Assembly (NCBI GenBank): GCA_963969395.1
Contig: OZ017805.1
Coordinates: 4,588,001 to 4,652,000 of the forward strand
Length of the DNA stretch: 64,000 nt
Source: Pseudoscleropodium purum
Lineage: Eukaryota > Streptophyta > Bryopsida > Hypnales > Brachytheciaceae
Direction: 5' to 3'
Below, piece after piece: positions 48,403-59,830 of this stretch. Position numbers and translations under genes: made by a program. Positions within the stretch are counted from its first letter, which is position 1. Each line of letters begins with the position of its first letter. The notes under the pieces were generated by a model, which had not been told where the DNA came from, did no database searches, and worked only from the letters and a program-made list of their open reading frames with translations.

Positions 48403-51400
48403 CAGGGTTGCCCGGACACTCGGATGTTTGGACGTCCGGTGTCCACATCCACCCATTTTGGAGCATCTTGGGACATAGAAACTTTACTCAATTTAGTTTG
48501 ACCTTGTCTATCAGACGAGTGGATGGGGCAAACGGGTAGGCAGACAGGGTAGACAAGTAGATGGTACGGATGGGTGGATGGATGGGGCGGTTAGGTCAAG
48601 TAGACGGCAATCGGGCAAATGCCCATTTTAAACTAGTAGAAAACTTCTTTCATCATTTATAGCCTCAAATTTTGGAGTTTTCAAGCGTGTAATATATTAT
48701 TAGAAAGGTCTCAGAAATACCTTTCCAATGGTGTAATACATGCTCCTAAACTCTAAAAACTCAAATCACAAATGACAAAAAAAAGATCACACCAAATGCA
48801 TTTTCAATGTCACAGCAATGGTGCTCCTAAGCGGACGGGTGGACAGTTGGATGGACAACCTCATGAAGAAGTAGAAAGCTTCATTTTCCATTTGCGACCT
48901 TAATTTTTGGAGTTTTTAAGCATGTATTATACCATTAGAAAGGTCTCAAAAATAATTTTCCAATGGTACATTACACGCCGCCAAACTCTGAAAACTCAGA
49001 TCACAAATGATTAAAAAAAGTCACACCAAATGCATTTTCAACATTACAACAATTGTCCACCTAATCAGCCAACCAGCCATCCTCATAGTGGATGGGTAGA
49101 GAGGTAGATGATTGAGTGGACAATTTGAAGCCTCAAATCAAAAATTATGTTTGCTAAAAATGTATACTTCATGTCTATCCATCCGCTTGTTCACACAATC
49201 GTTCACGTGGTAGATGGGCGGACAACTAGACGGACATGCTTATGAAGGAGCTCAAAACTTCATTTGGCATTTGTGAACTCAATTTTTGAAATTTGAAGGC
49301 AAATAATATACCATTGAAGAGGTTTTCAAAACACCTTTTCAATAATATATTACACGCCCCCAAACTCCAATAACTAAAAATGGCAAATGGAAAATGAAGC
49401 CAATTGAAAGTGCTTAGTGAGCTTTTGCCCTATTGTTTGCTTGGTTGTCCTTCATTTATTAAAAGATTGGATTCTAGAAAGTACGGATTCGCTTTTTAAA
49501 TTTTACATAATGTTACACATATTCAATGTATCATGCATGTATGAATATGTAATTCATGTAAGTTTCTACACATTAGAAGTTACAAATTTTGTACTCTAAA
49601 CCCTAATGCTAAATTTTACATTACTTATAAAATTAAAAAAAAAATTTATGCAATGTGTAGATTGTGGAATATGTTTCACCTTCAATTTTTTTTAGATGAG
49701 ATTATTAAAAAGTACTACGTATGTAGATCTCAATGACTTATTTTTTGATGTTTTGAATTTGATTTTGGTTTTTTTTCATCAATTCATCTATTACTTTGTT
49801 GCAATTGTTTAAATGTAGAACATGCAATTATAATTTAAAGTGTTTATTTAATTTTGTTGAAAAATGTATTGAAAGTTTGAAACACCAAGCTATGCATAGC
49901 ACAAGCAATTGTATTATTTTCTAATCTATTAGAAGATGCTACTAAAAACAATTTAACATTTTATAATAACTTTTGAAAAAATCATTTGTACATGCGTAAA
50001 TTTTATTCTTACCCTTTGGTATGGAACTTTTATATTATATGGGCTCGTATATAATCACTTGAAATGAATTTCAGTCCAATCTCATAGGATATAATTTTTT
50101 TTAAATCACAAATAAATTAAAAATATAATTTAATAAATGAAATGAATACTTTGAGAACAATTAAAGCTTCAAAATACTAATTATATGAATTTTTAGAGTA
50201 CGTGTCCCATAGATTCATGAGGTTGAGCTATCAAACTTGAAGAGGTATCTTTTAAAATTTAATTTCTATAAGAAGGAAAATTTTGTATAAAATTTACAAA
50301 CTACGTATAGGTATTTGAATTCTCTATATGATTTATGAATTTTTTTTCTAATATATAAGGAACCTATGGGACATATACTAAAAGAATTCATATATAACAT
50401 GAATCTACGGGACATGTAATAAATTGTTTTTAGTAGCATCTTCTAATAGATTAGAAAATAATACAATTGCTTGTGCTATGCATAGCTTGGTGTTTCAAAC
50501 TTTCAATACATTTTTCAACAAAATTAAATAAACACTTTAAATTATAATTGCATGTTCTACATTTAAACAATTGCAACAAAGTAATAGATGAATTGATGAA
50601 AAAAAACCAAAATCAAATTCAAAACATCAAAAAATAAGTCATTGAGATCTACATACGTAGTACTTTTTAATAATCTCATCTAAAAAAAATTGAAGGTGAA
50701 ACATATTCCACAATCTACTCATTGCATAAATTTTTTTTTTAATTTTATAAGTAATGTAAAATTTAGCATTAGGGTTTAGAGTACAAAATTTGTAACTTCT
50801 AATGTGTAGAAACTTACATGAATTACATATTCATACATGCATGATACATTGAATATGTGTAACATTATGTAAAATTTAAAAAGTGAATCCGTACTTTCTA
50901 GAATCCAATCTTTTAATAAATGAAGGACAACCAAGCAAACAATAGGGCAAAAGCTCACTAAGCACTTTCAGTTGGCTTCATTTTCCATTTGCCATTTTTA
51001 GTTATTGGAGTTTGGGGGTGTGTAATATATTGTTGAAAAGGGTTTTTAAAAACTTTTGCAATGGTATATTATTTGCCTTCAAATTTCAAAAATTGAGTTC
51101 ACAAATGCCAAATGAAGTTTTGAGCTCCTTCATAAGCATGTCCGTCTAGTTGTTCGCCCATCTGCTGCACAAACGGTTGTGTGAACAAGCGGATGGGTGG
51201 ACACGAAGTATACATTTTTAGCAAACATAATTTTTGATTTGAGGCTTCAAATTGTCCGCTCAATCGTCTACCTCTCCACCCATCCGCTATGAGGATGGCC
51301 GGTTGGTTGATTAGGCGAACAATTGTTGTAACGTTGAAAATGCATTTGGTGTGACTTTTTTTTATCATTTGTGATATGAGTTTTTGGAGTTTGGTGGCAC

Positions 51401-51680
51401 ATAATGTACCATTGGAAAGGTATTTTTGAGACCTTTCTAGTGGTATATTATACACTTAAAAAATTCAAATATTGAGGCTACAAATGACAAAAAAAGTTTT
51501 TTGTTGGTTTGGATTGGCGTTAGCTCATCCACCCAACCGCCTACTTACTTGTTTGCCTGTCCATTTGACCATTGGATGGTGAGTAGACATTGTCTATCTA
51601 CATTTGTAGTGTCCAAATGAAATAGGACGTCCGGTTTTTGAACGTGATTTTCTAATGGACAAACGTCCGAGACAACCCTG
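48403..51680. mobile_element. 3.28-kb hAT-like foldback element
   Basis: The element begins CAGGGTTGCCCGGAC and ends GTCCGAGACAACCCTG. It is flanked by a perfect 8-bp direct repeat GCATGTAC (48,395-48,402 and 51,681-51,688), as expected for a hAT insertion. Subterminal GGACGTCC sites match those of the small elements at 17,565 and 30,006. Nearly all of the interior is one large inverted repeat. The only open frame of note (49,417-49,599, +) recurs as its mirror at 50,776-50,958 (-), so it is a palindrome by-product and not a gene. No transposase is encoded, so mobility would depend on a transposase supplied in trans. Confidence 0.88.
48639..51515. repeat. Nested inverted repeats within the foldback element
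   Basis: The best-paired arms are about 48,870-49,955 and 50,421-51,515, around a 465-bp centre. Each arm is built of smaller hairpin modules of about 145 bp, which start CTTCATTTGGCATTTGTGA and end with its rough complement. They are seen at 48,638-48,790, 48,876-49,022 and 49,254-49,405 on the left, and at 50,985-51,125 and 51,352-51,515 on the right. GGATGG/GGACGG-rich spacers separate them. The left arm carries one extra module. The centre holds a further inverted pair at about 50,178-50,223 and 50,352-50,402 around GTCCCATAGATTCATG-like sequence. Confidence 0.8.
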
Positions 51681-51688
51681 GCATGTAC

Positions 51689-53671
51689 AAAATCAATGCT
51701 TGGTTCACCCCCCAAAAGTCTCTTCAATGAAACAACTTGACATTGTGGTAGTTGAAACCAATTGCCTCGAAGGACAAAATTTTGACTGTCAATAGTTTAG
51801 TGTCCATTTGTACTAGCCAAAATTTGGGAACCTATGGCATTGATAATACCCACTTTTGTCGTGTTCTTTTCACACACTGTTTAATATCATCATTATAGAA
51901 GAAAAATTGTATACAGTCATTGCGGTTCTTTTTGTAATTCACCATCATACTTGTATATGTTGGTGCTTTAGTTGCTTTGTTGTTTTGGACTATTAGCATA
52001 GTACACTTCTTCTTTGTGTTGGCTTGAAGTGTAAAGTACGCTTTTGTAGATGTTTTCTACAACCGAGCAATATGCTATTGAGTCTCATTACATATACTCT
52101 CCTAAATTGATGACATGTAGGTTGACCTTGGATGGCATTTGTGTTTTGAATGATCCTTGTTTAATATCGCTCTATAGTTTTGAACATTCACAATTGGAGA
52201 ATCATTTTCTAGAATTGAATTCAAATTCTAGGCACTAGAAGTGGCTCTCCAGGATCTAGTTTATATTTGAGGATGACAAATTTCACCTTGTCCGGTCTTT
52301 GCAAATCGTACTCACATTCTAATGGCATGTCTACCTTCCTTTTTTACAATCTAAAAACTTCTTCACCTTTTAGATGGGGCTATTGATTGAAAAATTCATT
52401 GACTTTCGAAATATTTGAAATTGCATCCATAAGTGTTTTGGGATTCCCAGTTTGCTCAATTGACCTCTGTGCATCTCGTAACATTAGCTCTTCCTTCCCC
52501 AGTCCAATCTTCAATTGATTTTCCTTCAAATATTGGTAATACTTTACCATCTGTATGAACGTTCTTATGAAATTGTCTATTGTTACAACATATAAGTTGT
52601 TACCCCAATTTCCAGATTATTGAAGCCACTTATTGTATACTATTTTGGCAAGGTTGCAAGATAGCATTTTGGCTAGGTATACCTCATTAAGATTCTACAA
52701 TCACCAAAAATAAGTGTAAGCATGATGTCAAAGCCACCCCTAAGGCTAGAAAGATTCAGTACAAAAACTCAAAAAAATTGTTTAGAGGGATTAAGGTCTA
52801 GGTTTGGTATATAGGATGATTGCAAGAAACACTTGTCCTTTTTGGCTCCAAATGGCCTTATTTATGCAGTATTGTGACTTTTGAAATAATTTTTTTTAAA
52901 TACAATAAAATATGGATAATTTGTAAAGCATTCATAATAGTATATGTGAAAAAATTCAGATCTAGAAAAATTTATCTCTAAAAGTTAAGCACAACAAAAG
53001 AAGTCTAGAAAAATGCAAGAAATAGATGCTTTTGAATTTGATTTTTAGAAAAATAATAAAAAATTAAAAAAATTAAAAGAAAAAAATACATTTTTCTAAT
53101 CTTTTCTCTAGTTCTATGTGAACAAAAGAATCATCATAAAAAAAATTTCCTCATCATAGTACTTGTGCAAACAATGTCTACTTTCAACCCATATGTAACC
53201 CTTATACATGGTTCTTTGCCATAAATCTCATCAAATGTCTTTAGAATGTTAGTCCACCTACAACATGGCAAAACCTTGGCTTCAAAATTGCATTTTTGAT
53301 CCCCAAATAGGATTGAGAACCCCTAAAACAACCAAGGTAGACACCCAATCAGGGCCACCTTAAAAATAGTTAATTTTTTTTTAATTCGAAAAAATTATTG
53401 AATGTTTAGATCAACAACATGCACCTCTCTTGCAAATTTTAGCTAAAACGGACTTAAACTACAAAAGTTATGAGGAAAAACACTTCCAAGGAGATCAAGG
53501 GGACACACAAAAAGGACAAGTGTTTCTTGCAATCACCCAGCAACATCCTACCATCATCGCTCTAGTGTTCAGTATAAACAAATTAATTCATACATCACAA
53601 ATATTTGGAAATTGCAAAGTGCAAAAGAGGTAATGTATTAGGACACTGCATGGTACGAAGAGGTATAAAAA
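51689..53671. other. Non-coding stretch
   Basis: No supportable gene in 2 kb. Short frames (51,545-51,727; 52,050-52,238; 53,430-53,633) have no recognisable motifs. It may be the other side of whatever element the foldback inserted into. Confidence 0.4.
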
Positions 53672-56600
53672 TGTGAGAATCTAATGAAACAAATTTTTGT
53701 TATTTTAAGTAGAATTAGAAGTAAGAAATCCATTCTTAGTATTTTTTTGATTCTATGGGTTAGAAGTAGAAAAATTACTAGAATTATGGATTAGCAAAAC
53801 ATAGGATATCTTAATTGAAATAAAATGGTCAAGGAAGAAAATTAAACTTTCTACCCTAACCGGAAACCAAAATCAAGGATAGTTGTCTAAAAGTATTTTT
53901 AAGACTTTTGGTGAATATTGGAAACGAAATCAAAGCTAAATTGGAAGCTAACGAACGTAGGTGGGAGCAAGAAGGAAATGTTGAACGGATAGAAAATCTG
54001 TTGGAACTATGTAACGATATATTCAAATGGCTATGGAACTATAACTAGGGGAATTAAATGGAGGCATTCTCTCACCTTCTTCATTTGTTGTCTAGATCCT
54101 CTTGACTATGAGGAGTTGTTCTGTTGTGTTCTTGTTCTAGTGAAGGAGTTTTGAGAATTTTAGATTCTAGTTTGTAGTTTGTGGATAGGGGGCGAGCCGT
54201 CTTGTGAGTGAGTATCTTTAGATTTCTAATTACATTTTATAGATTTGAGGAACTGGCTAGTTGAGAGTTTTCTCTGAGGGCACTAGGAGTGATGGTGGAG
54301 ACAAAAGTTGAAGAGGACCTGCATCTAGTTAACCTCTGGTCAATGGTTCCTAACTTACCAAAAAGTAAGAAAGAGAAGGCGCTCTTGGAGGAGGATCTAT
54401 GCTGGATTGGTTGCCAAGGGTTTCTGCAACTTCCGTGGAACTTGAGAGACGAGGAGATGGTGTAGGAGCTTATGGCGGATTAGTCCAATGAGTGGGAGCA
54501 AATTGTGAGAGTCCAATCATTCAAGTGGACATCTAAGTTGTGGAGGATGGTATACTACCTTTTCAACAAGGACAAAGGCTGGATTTCACAAACGGACATA
54601 TATGGAAATGGTAAGTTCTCCAATCCTATAAATTCTAAGGATGAATATGCAATTGTGAATTGCGAGAACTTGAGGTTTAGGAGGGTGTTAGAATTTTTGG
54701 TCCTAATCCTAAATTTGAAAAGACCTACACGGATCACAATCACTTTAGCCAATACAATTTTGGGGGCACTATTCGGGGATAGGAAAGTCAACTAGAGGAT
54801 AGTAATTTGGGATGTAGTGGTAAAGATGTGTTCAATGGCTAGGAAATCTAAACCGTTTAGCCTCAGCCTTTTTCTCTTCCATCTCTATTTGTCCCTAGAT
54901 TTGCTTAGAGATAAAGAAAGGTCGACGTATAAGGCTGTTGAGGTTATACTTCAATATAATATTAGTCCAGAATTGGAAACTGAAGTTGTAAAAGAGGGAT
55001 CAAGAAAGGAGTCTTTAGATCCGGAAAAGAAGAGATTAGCTTTTCAAGAAAAAAGAAAGGAAGTTGTTGAAAGGACAAAGAAGAAGGAACCTATTTGGAT
55101 GCTTGATCAGAATAATGATCCCATTGGAAAGGTTATAAAAGAAGTGAAGGGCATCCGGGATCATATTTTCATTGAGAGGAAGGTGACTTGGAAAGTATGT
55201 CAGTTGATGGGTAATATCAACCCATTAGACCTCTATAAAAAAAGTGGAGAATCTTCTCCAAGACAAGAATGTGAAGAAGTTAGAGGACTGAGTAGAGGAG
55301 TTGTCCGGTCAGGTTAAAACTCTCTAAGTTAAGTTAAAGCAGAAGTTTGAGGAGGCAATTAGAGAGAGGAGACTTTCATTTGGGTGCACAAAAATCCTTA
55401 ATTGGATTCGGGACTTTATGGGAATCTAGGTGACGTGGTGAACAAGACTAATTTGTTTGAAGGTGGGGTTCTAATAGAGGGGTCATAGTTGGGTCCCAAG
55501 ATTGTATTAGTGTTGGTTGACTATGGAGAGAAGAAGGAGCAAATGTTGGACAAGATGAAGGTTATAATAATGGAGTTTGTTTTGAAATTAGAAACAAGGA
55601 AAAGAACTGGTCGATTGATGGAAGCAAACCCTTCTAAAGTGACCCCACCACTCTCTCCGCTTGCCTTTGGGGAGCGGAAAGATAAGAGCGTATCAAAAGA
55701 CAATACTCTGCAATCTACTCGACCAAGTAGCCGGGTTGACTCTAGAACCAAAAAAAGGTCTACACTTAGATCCTAGACCAAAAGTCAGTTTCAGTTAGCT
55801 AATAAAAGCCTAGAGATACCAAAGACTAAGGTTTCCAATCCTTTCCCGAAGGTAACAAGTGTGGTGAAGCGGAAGACGACTATGAAGTGAGCAAGGAACT
55901 TGACTCCACCTATCAAGCTTGAATTAGAGGAAGAGGAGTCTCTAGAGACTACAGAGAATGAGGGTAGTATGGCTGAGTCAAAAGAAGACTCGAAATTAGA
56001 ACTTTCTTCTCCTCCGCGCAAAAAAGGGAAAGGGAAGACTCAAATTCCAAGCAAAGGCAAGGTGACATATGTTATCAAGGCCTTAGCTAGTAGGAAACAA
56101 CTAGCTAGGAGGGGAGCAACCAAGCAAGTAGAGGAAACTCCAAAATAGTTAAAAAAAAGCTTAGCTATAGTTATTTTAGGAGTAGAAGTAGGTAGGCGGA
56201 TGAAAACCAAAGTTCTTTTTGGACTTAGAAAGTTATTTGTTAGTTGGTTTTGGTAGTAATGAACTTGGACTTTCTAGATTTGGATTTCTGGGATCTAAGA
56301 TCCACTTTTTGTGGAATTGGTTGCGTAGTAGAAAATCAACATGTTTTTTATTAGGGAATGTGACGTGTTATTCTCTAGTCTTTGTTTTATTCCTTAGGGG
56401 ATTTTAGGGTTCCTAGGGAAGTTGGTTATTTAGGGGCTGAAGTTAGATTGATGCCCTAGGTGTTTCTATACTCTTGTTTTTCCTTCATTTAGCAAATTGA
56501 TTCACATTTTTCCATTTCATGGTGTTGAGTTAATTACTTGGCACTATAGTGGCATGCTAACAATGCTAGAACCATTGTTTAGTGCAGGTAGCTAGGTTTA

Positions 56601-57397
56601 TTGAATTAGAAAGGAGGAATGACCTCCGAATTCCATCTGGATCTGGTTTTGGGAGTTGAATTGAGATGGTCAGAAAATCATGTGTATTAGACGTGAAGCC
56701 TCGTTTCTGTTTGTAACTTGGGAACTTAAGTGTGGAATAGCCGTTCTAAGATTGGATATGATCCATAGGCATTTGGATATATGCTAGTTAACATGTTGAT
56801 GAGGTTCCATTATAATTGGAAGGAAGGATGAGCAACAAGGCAGGCTTCGTCTAGTTATTTGGTTATTAGTCTCTGCCAAAGGAATTTGGATTGGATAGGT
56901 CCGTTGTTGTAGTAAGTGAGGATGGTAGGAGTTTCCTATGTGACCTACTTGTTCAAATTGATCGCCAAATGAGTTGTAAAGAAGTACTTGCATCTTTTTT
57001 TACATTTGTTGTTGTGGAACTTCAATCACTTTAATCCCTAGAAGGATAGGATTCAACGCATCCTTTCTCAATTTCAATGGCGAACCCCTCTAATATAGAG
57101 GCTAAACTTTTGAATTGGTCACTTAGTTACTAGACCCGAATACCAAAATTAGAAGAGGTATAGTGTTGGGACACTCCTTTCTAGTTGGTGAAGAAATACA
57201 AATTATAACATTTTGGTAAGAAAGAGTTAGAAGTAGTCAAGAATCAAGTATACACTTTTTAATTCTACATTCGGTGTGTTTGGGTTTAATTTGATTTCTA
57301 CATCATGTTCTAGACATCTTCTTAGGAACTATAAGCTAAATCTCTTGAAAACGGTACACAAGTCATTTCAATGGTATTTAAGTTACTTTTAAACATC
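53672..57397 (+). mobile_element. R1 repeat family, copy 2
   Basis: This 3.7-kb interval aligns end to end with copy 1 (18.3-26.3 kb, minus, once its insertion is removed), and its first 350 bp align with the end of the window from 63,622. It starts near TGTGAGAATC and ends near ACACAAGTCATTT. A possible 5-bp flanking repeat GGTAT lies at about 53,662 and 57,38x but is not shared by copy 1, so boundaries are approximate. It contains a 1.86-kb decayed coding frame and long non-coding ends of about 0.6 and 1.2 kb. There are no recognisable LTR, RT or transposase motifs. Confidence 0.75.
54292..56148 (+). pseudogene. R1-encoded protein remnant (copy 2)
   Basis: One reading frame runs from the ATG at 54,292 to 56,148 (about 618 codons) with stops at roughly 54,463, 54,481, 54,793 and 55,315, plus a pair of compensating shifts between about 55,240 and 55,430. 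Order of blocks: an acidic N-terminus (MVETKVEEDLHLVNLWSMVP), a SFKWTSKLWRMVYYLF block, DIYGNGKFSNPINS, a hydrophobic RRVLEFLVLILNL stretch, KSKPFSLSLFLFHLYLSLD, a charged linker, EPIWMLD, KVCQLMG, a predicted coiled coil (EELSGQVKTL, KQKFEEAIRERR), and a Ser/Lys/Glu-rich basic C-terminus (PPRKKGKGKTQIPSKGKV). The same order is kept in copy 1, showing the frame was once under selection. I cannot assign it to a family; it lacks CCHC knuckles and enzyme motifs. Confidence 0.6.
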
Positions 57398-57822
57398 AAT
57401 AGGACGATTTGTGCTTCCCTGTGCTACGATAGTACACAAACACGTATTTCTTAGTATTGGAAGCAAAAATGCAGGGTGCAAGAAGCAAATGTCAAACATT
57501 TGCATGTGTTTCAAAACAAGACACAAATCATTTATAAGACTGAAAAAACTATGTGTTAGAGTATCAAAAGGCCTACACTATAGGGTTAGAAATGTTGAAG
57601 GAAAATCCAAATACAACAACAACATTCAATTTCAAGAATTTGAAAAAAGAAAATTTAACGTAAGTGCCTACTCATGTGCCTAAACTATAACTCGCCCAAA
57701 TTCAACATTGCTATTTGCTTGTCAAGGACACCATCTGTACATAGAGTGACAAGAACTATTTTGAGGAATGCTAAGAAAAACATAGACATGAAACTTTAAA
57801 CCACAACACTTATAACATTGAA
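57398..57822. other. Non-coding spacer
   Basis: No convincing gene. A 90-codon frame at 57,411-57,683 (+) has no recognisable motif. Confidence 0.4.
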
Positions 57823-58369
57823 TCATAGACTAGAACAAAGACCTAGTTTAGTACAAAATCTTTCCTCGACACGCAAGGATGATCCAAACATTTTTGCTAT
57901 TGGCTTGCATATCTCCTCTTGCAACTTGGATCTCAAATTGCCATCTTCCATGAAGAATGGCACGTAATTGGTGAAGGTCACTTGCCAACAAATCATCCAA
58001 CATCGCAGTCTGTAGGTTGAGGGGGATCTCCACTTCAACTCTCTACAATTTGCTGAAAATGTTGACAGCGCAATCAAATACTTGCATCACAGTGCTGGAT
58101 TTTGTGGTCTTCAAAAACTTCACAAACGTAGCCTTAACGTTATAGGAGGCAAGTCACAATGTTGCAACATGTATAGTCAATTCTATATGTATACGGAGCC
58201 CCTTTAACATGCTCTTTAGAACCACAAATAGGCACAAGAATTCACTTCTATCTACATTGCACTGCTCAAATTGGATGCATGGAAATGAAGACAAAATACA
58301 ATGATCAAGCACAAAGTCTAAGAAGGTGTCATTGAGAACCACCTTGCCACCTATTGCAATCAACTCCAT
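57823..58369 (-). pseudogene. Unrecognised minus-strand coding fragment
   Basis: Read from 58,369 down, the frame MELIAIGGKVVLNDTFLDFV continues to 58,154. After one stop the sequence goes on protein-like (VKATFVKFLKTTKSSTVMQV), then in another frame EIPLNLQTAMLDDLLASDL down to 57,848. Composition is globular, and the three pieces read as one protein interrupted by a stop and a frameshift. I do not recognise it. It lies downstream of, and in the same orientation as, the VEDETKV gene, so it may be a second gene or later exon of the same element; that link is inference. Confidence 0.35.
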
Positions 58370-59830
58370 TGCACACTCCAGACTTGGCTAATAAGAAAGG
58401 AACAAGCAAAATTGCAGAAATGATAGTGCTTTACACAACTCACAATTTAGAAATGAACTCAAGAATCAAACATCTACAAATGAATACAAAGTAATGAAAC
58501 ACAAAGGTACTACCCAATGGTACGTCTGATCACTCTGATGGAGTGCAAGAGTATAGCAATTGAAGATTTTATTCATGACCACAAAATTGGGGGCCACTTG
58601 CAAGAATGTGAGCACTGTCGACTACACCAATTGAATCCAGAAGTATACCACCATGCTCTCTAGAATCCAATACGGCGCTATGATGGGAGAATGGTGGCGC
58701 CCCAAGAATCAATGCGCACTTCACAAAATTTAACTTGAATCTGTCACTTTGAAATCAACTAACCTACTTGATTCAAATGATTGATTCAATGAGGTCAATT
58801 CAAAGAAATTTGGGCGTAGATTCTTCCAAAGATCTCCAAGGCGGCTCCTTCATGTCAAAAATCAATTTGGAAAAATCCAAAATCAGGTAGGGGTAGGACA
58901 TGATACTAAAGTAGAAAATGTAGCCTCAAACATACAAAAAGCCCCTACCAATGAGGGATAAAGTAGGCTTCACATAAATTAGAAATTTGGAAAAAAATAT
59001 TGTATACAAGAAAGTAACATGCAACAAAATAGAGTGTATATTAGCAAATGACATTAAAAAAAAATGTGCAATAATTAGTAGGTACACAAATCAAAAAATA
59101 TATTGTGTAAAAAAGATAATGCACAAAAGAAGAAATAACTGCCAAAAATATACAAAAGGCGATATTAATAGAAAATTAACCGACCTATTCTCTGTTTAAG
59201 GAAATGATAGGCTTCTAAAACAAAAAAAATGTAGCATGAATCTATAGATATGACAAAAACAAAACTAGAATAGTGGAAAGAAAACTATTGAATCTCAAGA
59301 TGTAGAAATTCAATATTGCTACAAAATGTAAAGAGACACAAAACAAAAAAATGGATTATCCAACCCGAGAATCGAACTGAACCCACTCATTTTTGAGCTA
59401 CATTCTGAGTGTATGGGTTCAACAAGATAGGGACTTGAAAAAAGAGATTCCATCAACACTATTTAGTTCCTAGTAACAATTAAACAAATTTTACACCTAA
59501 GGCTATATAAAATTGACAAAAAATCAATGACATTTTGTTGCTAATTAGGTGCTATTACATTGTATTGTTTGAAATGTACTCATTCAAGTTTAGTGCATCA
59601 AAATGATCCAAAGTATAAACAATAGTCTTTGAATTTTAAGAAAGTATGACATTAGTAATTATTACCTTTAGACTAATCCATTTAGAGTTTGCTAAGTTGT
59701 ATTTAAATTTATATTGTCCAAATGCACAAGTATAATAATGTAGTTTAACTTTAATAACCGAAACTAAGATTCTTTTTTTGCCTATGCTTACCTTGCGATT
59801 GGCTAGATCTAAAAGCTATTTTAAGGATCC
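58370..59830. other. Non-coding stretch
   Basis: No supportable gene. The region is very A-rich at 58,980-59,350. A T-arm-like string near 59,360-59,385 was examined and rejected as a tRNA gene. Confidence 0.45.

Noticed and set aside
49417..50958. A 60-residue open frame present twice in opposite orientation (49,417-49,599 + and 50,776-50,958 -)
   Set aside because: It is the mirror image of itself through the foldback arms, has no domain, and is best explained as a by-product of the inverted repeat.
59358..59425. tRNA-like T-arm (GGGTTCAGTTCGATTCTCGGG on the minus strand, quoted in part)
   Set aside because: The putative T stem contains a mismatch and two G-T pairs, and I could not find matching acceptor, D or anticodon stems, so no tRNA gene is called.
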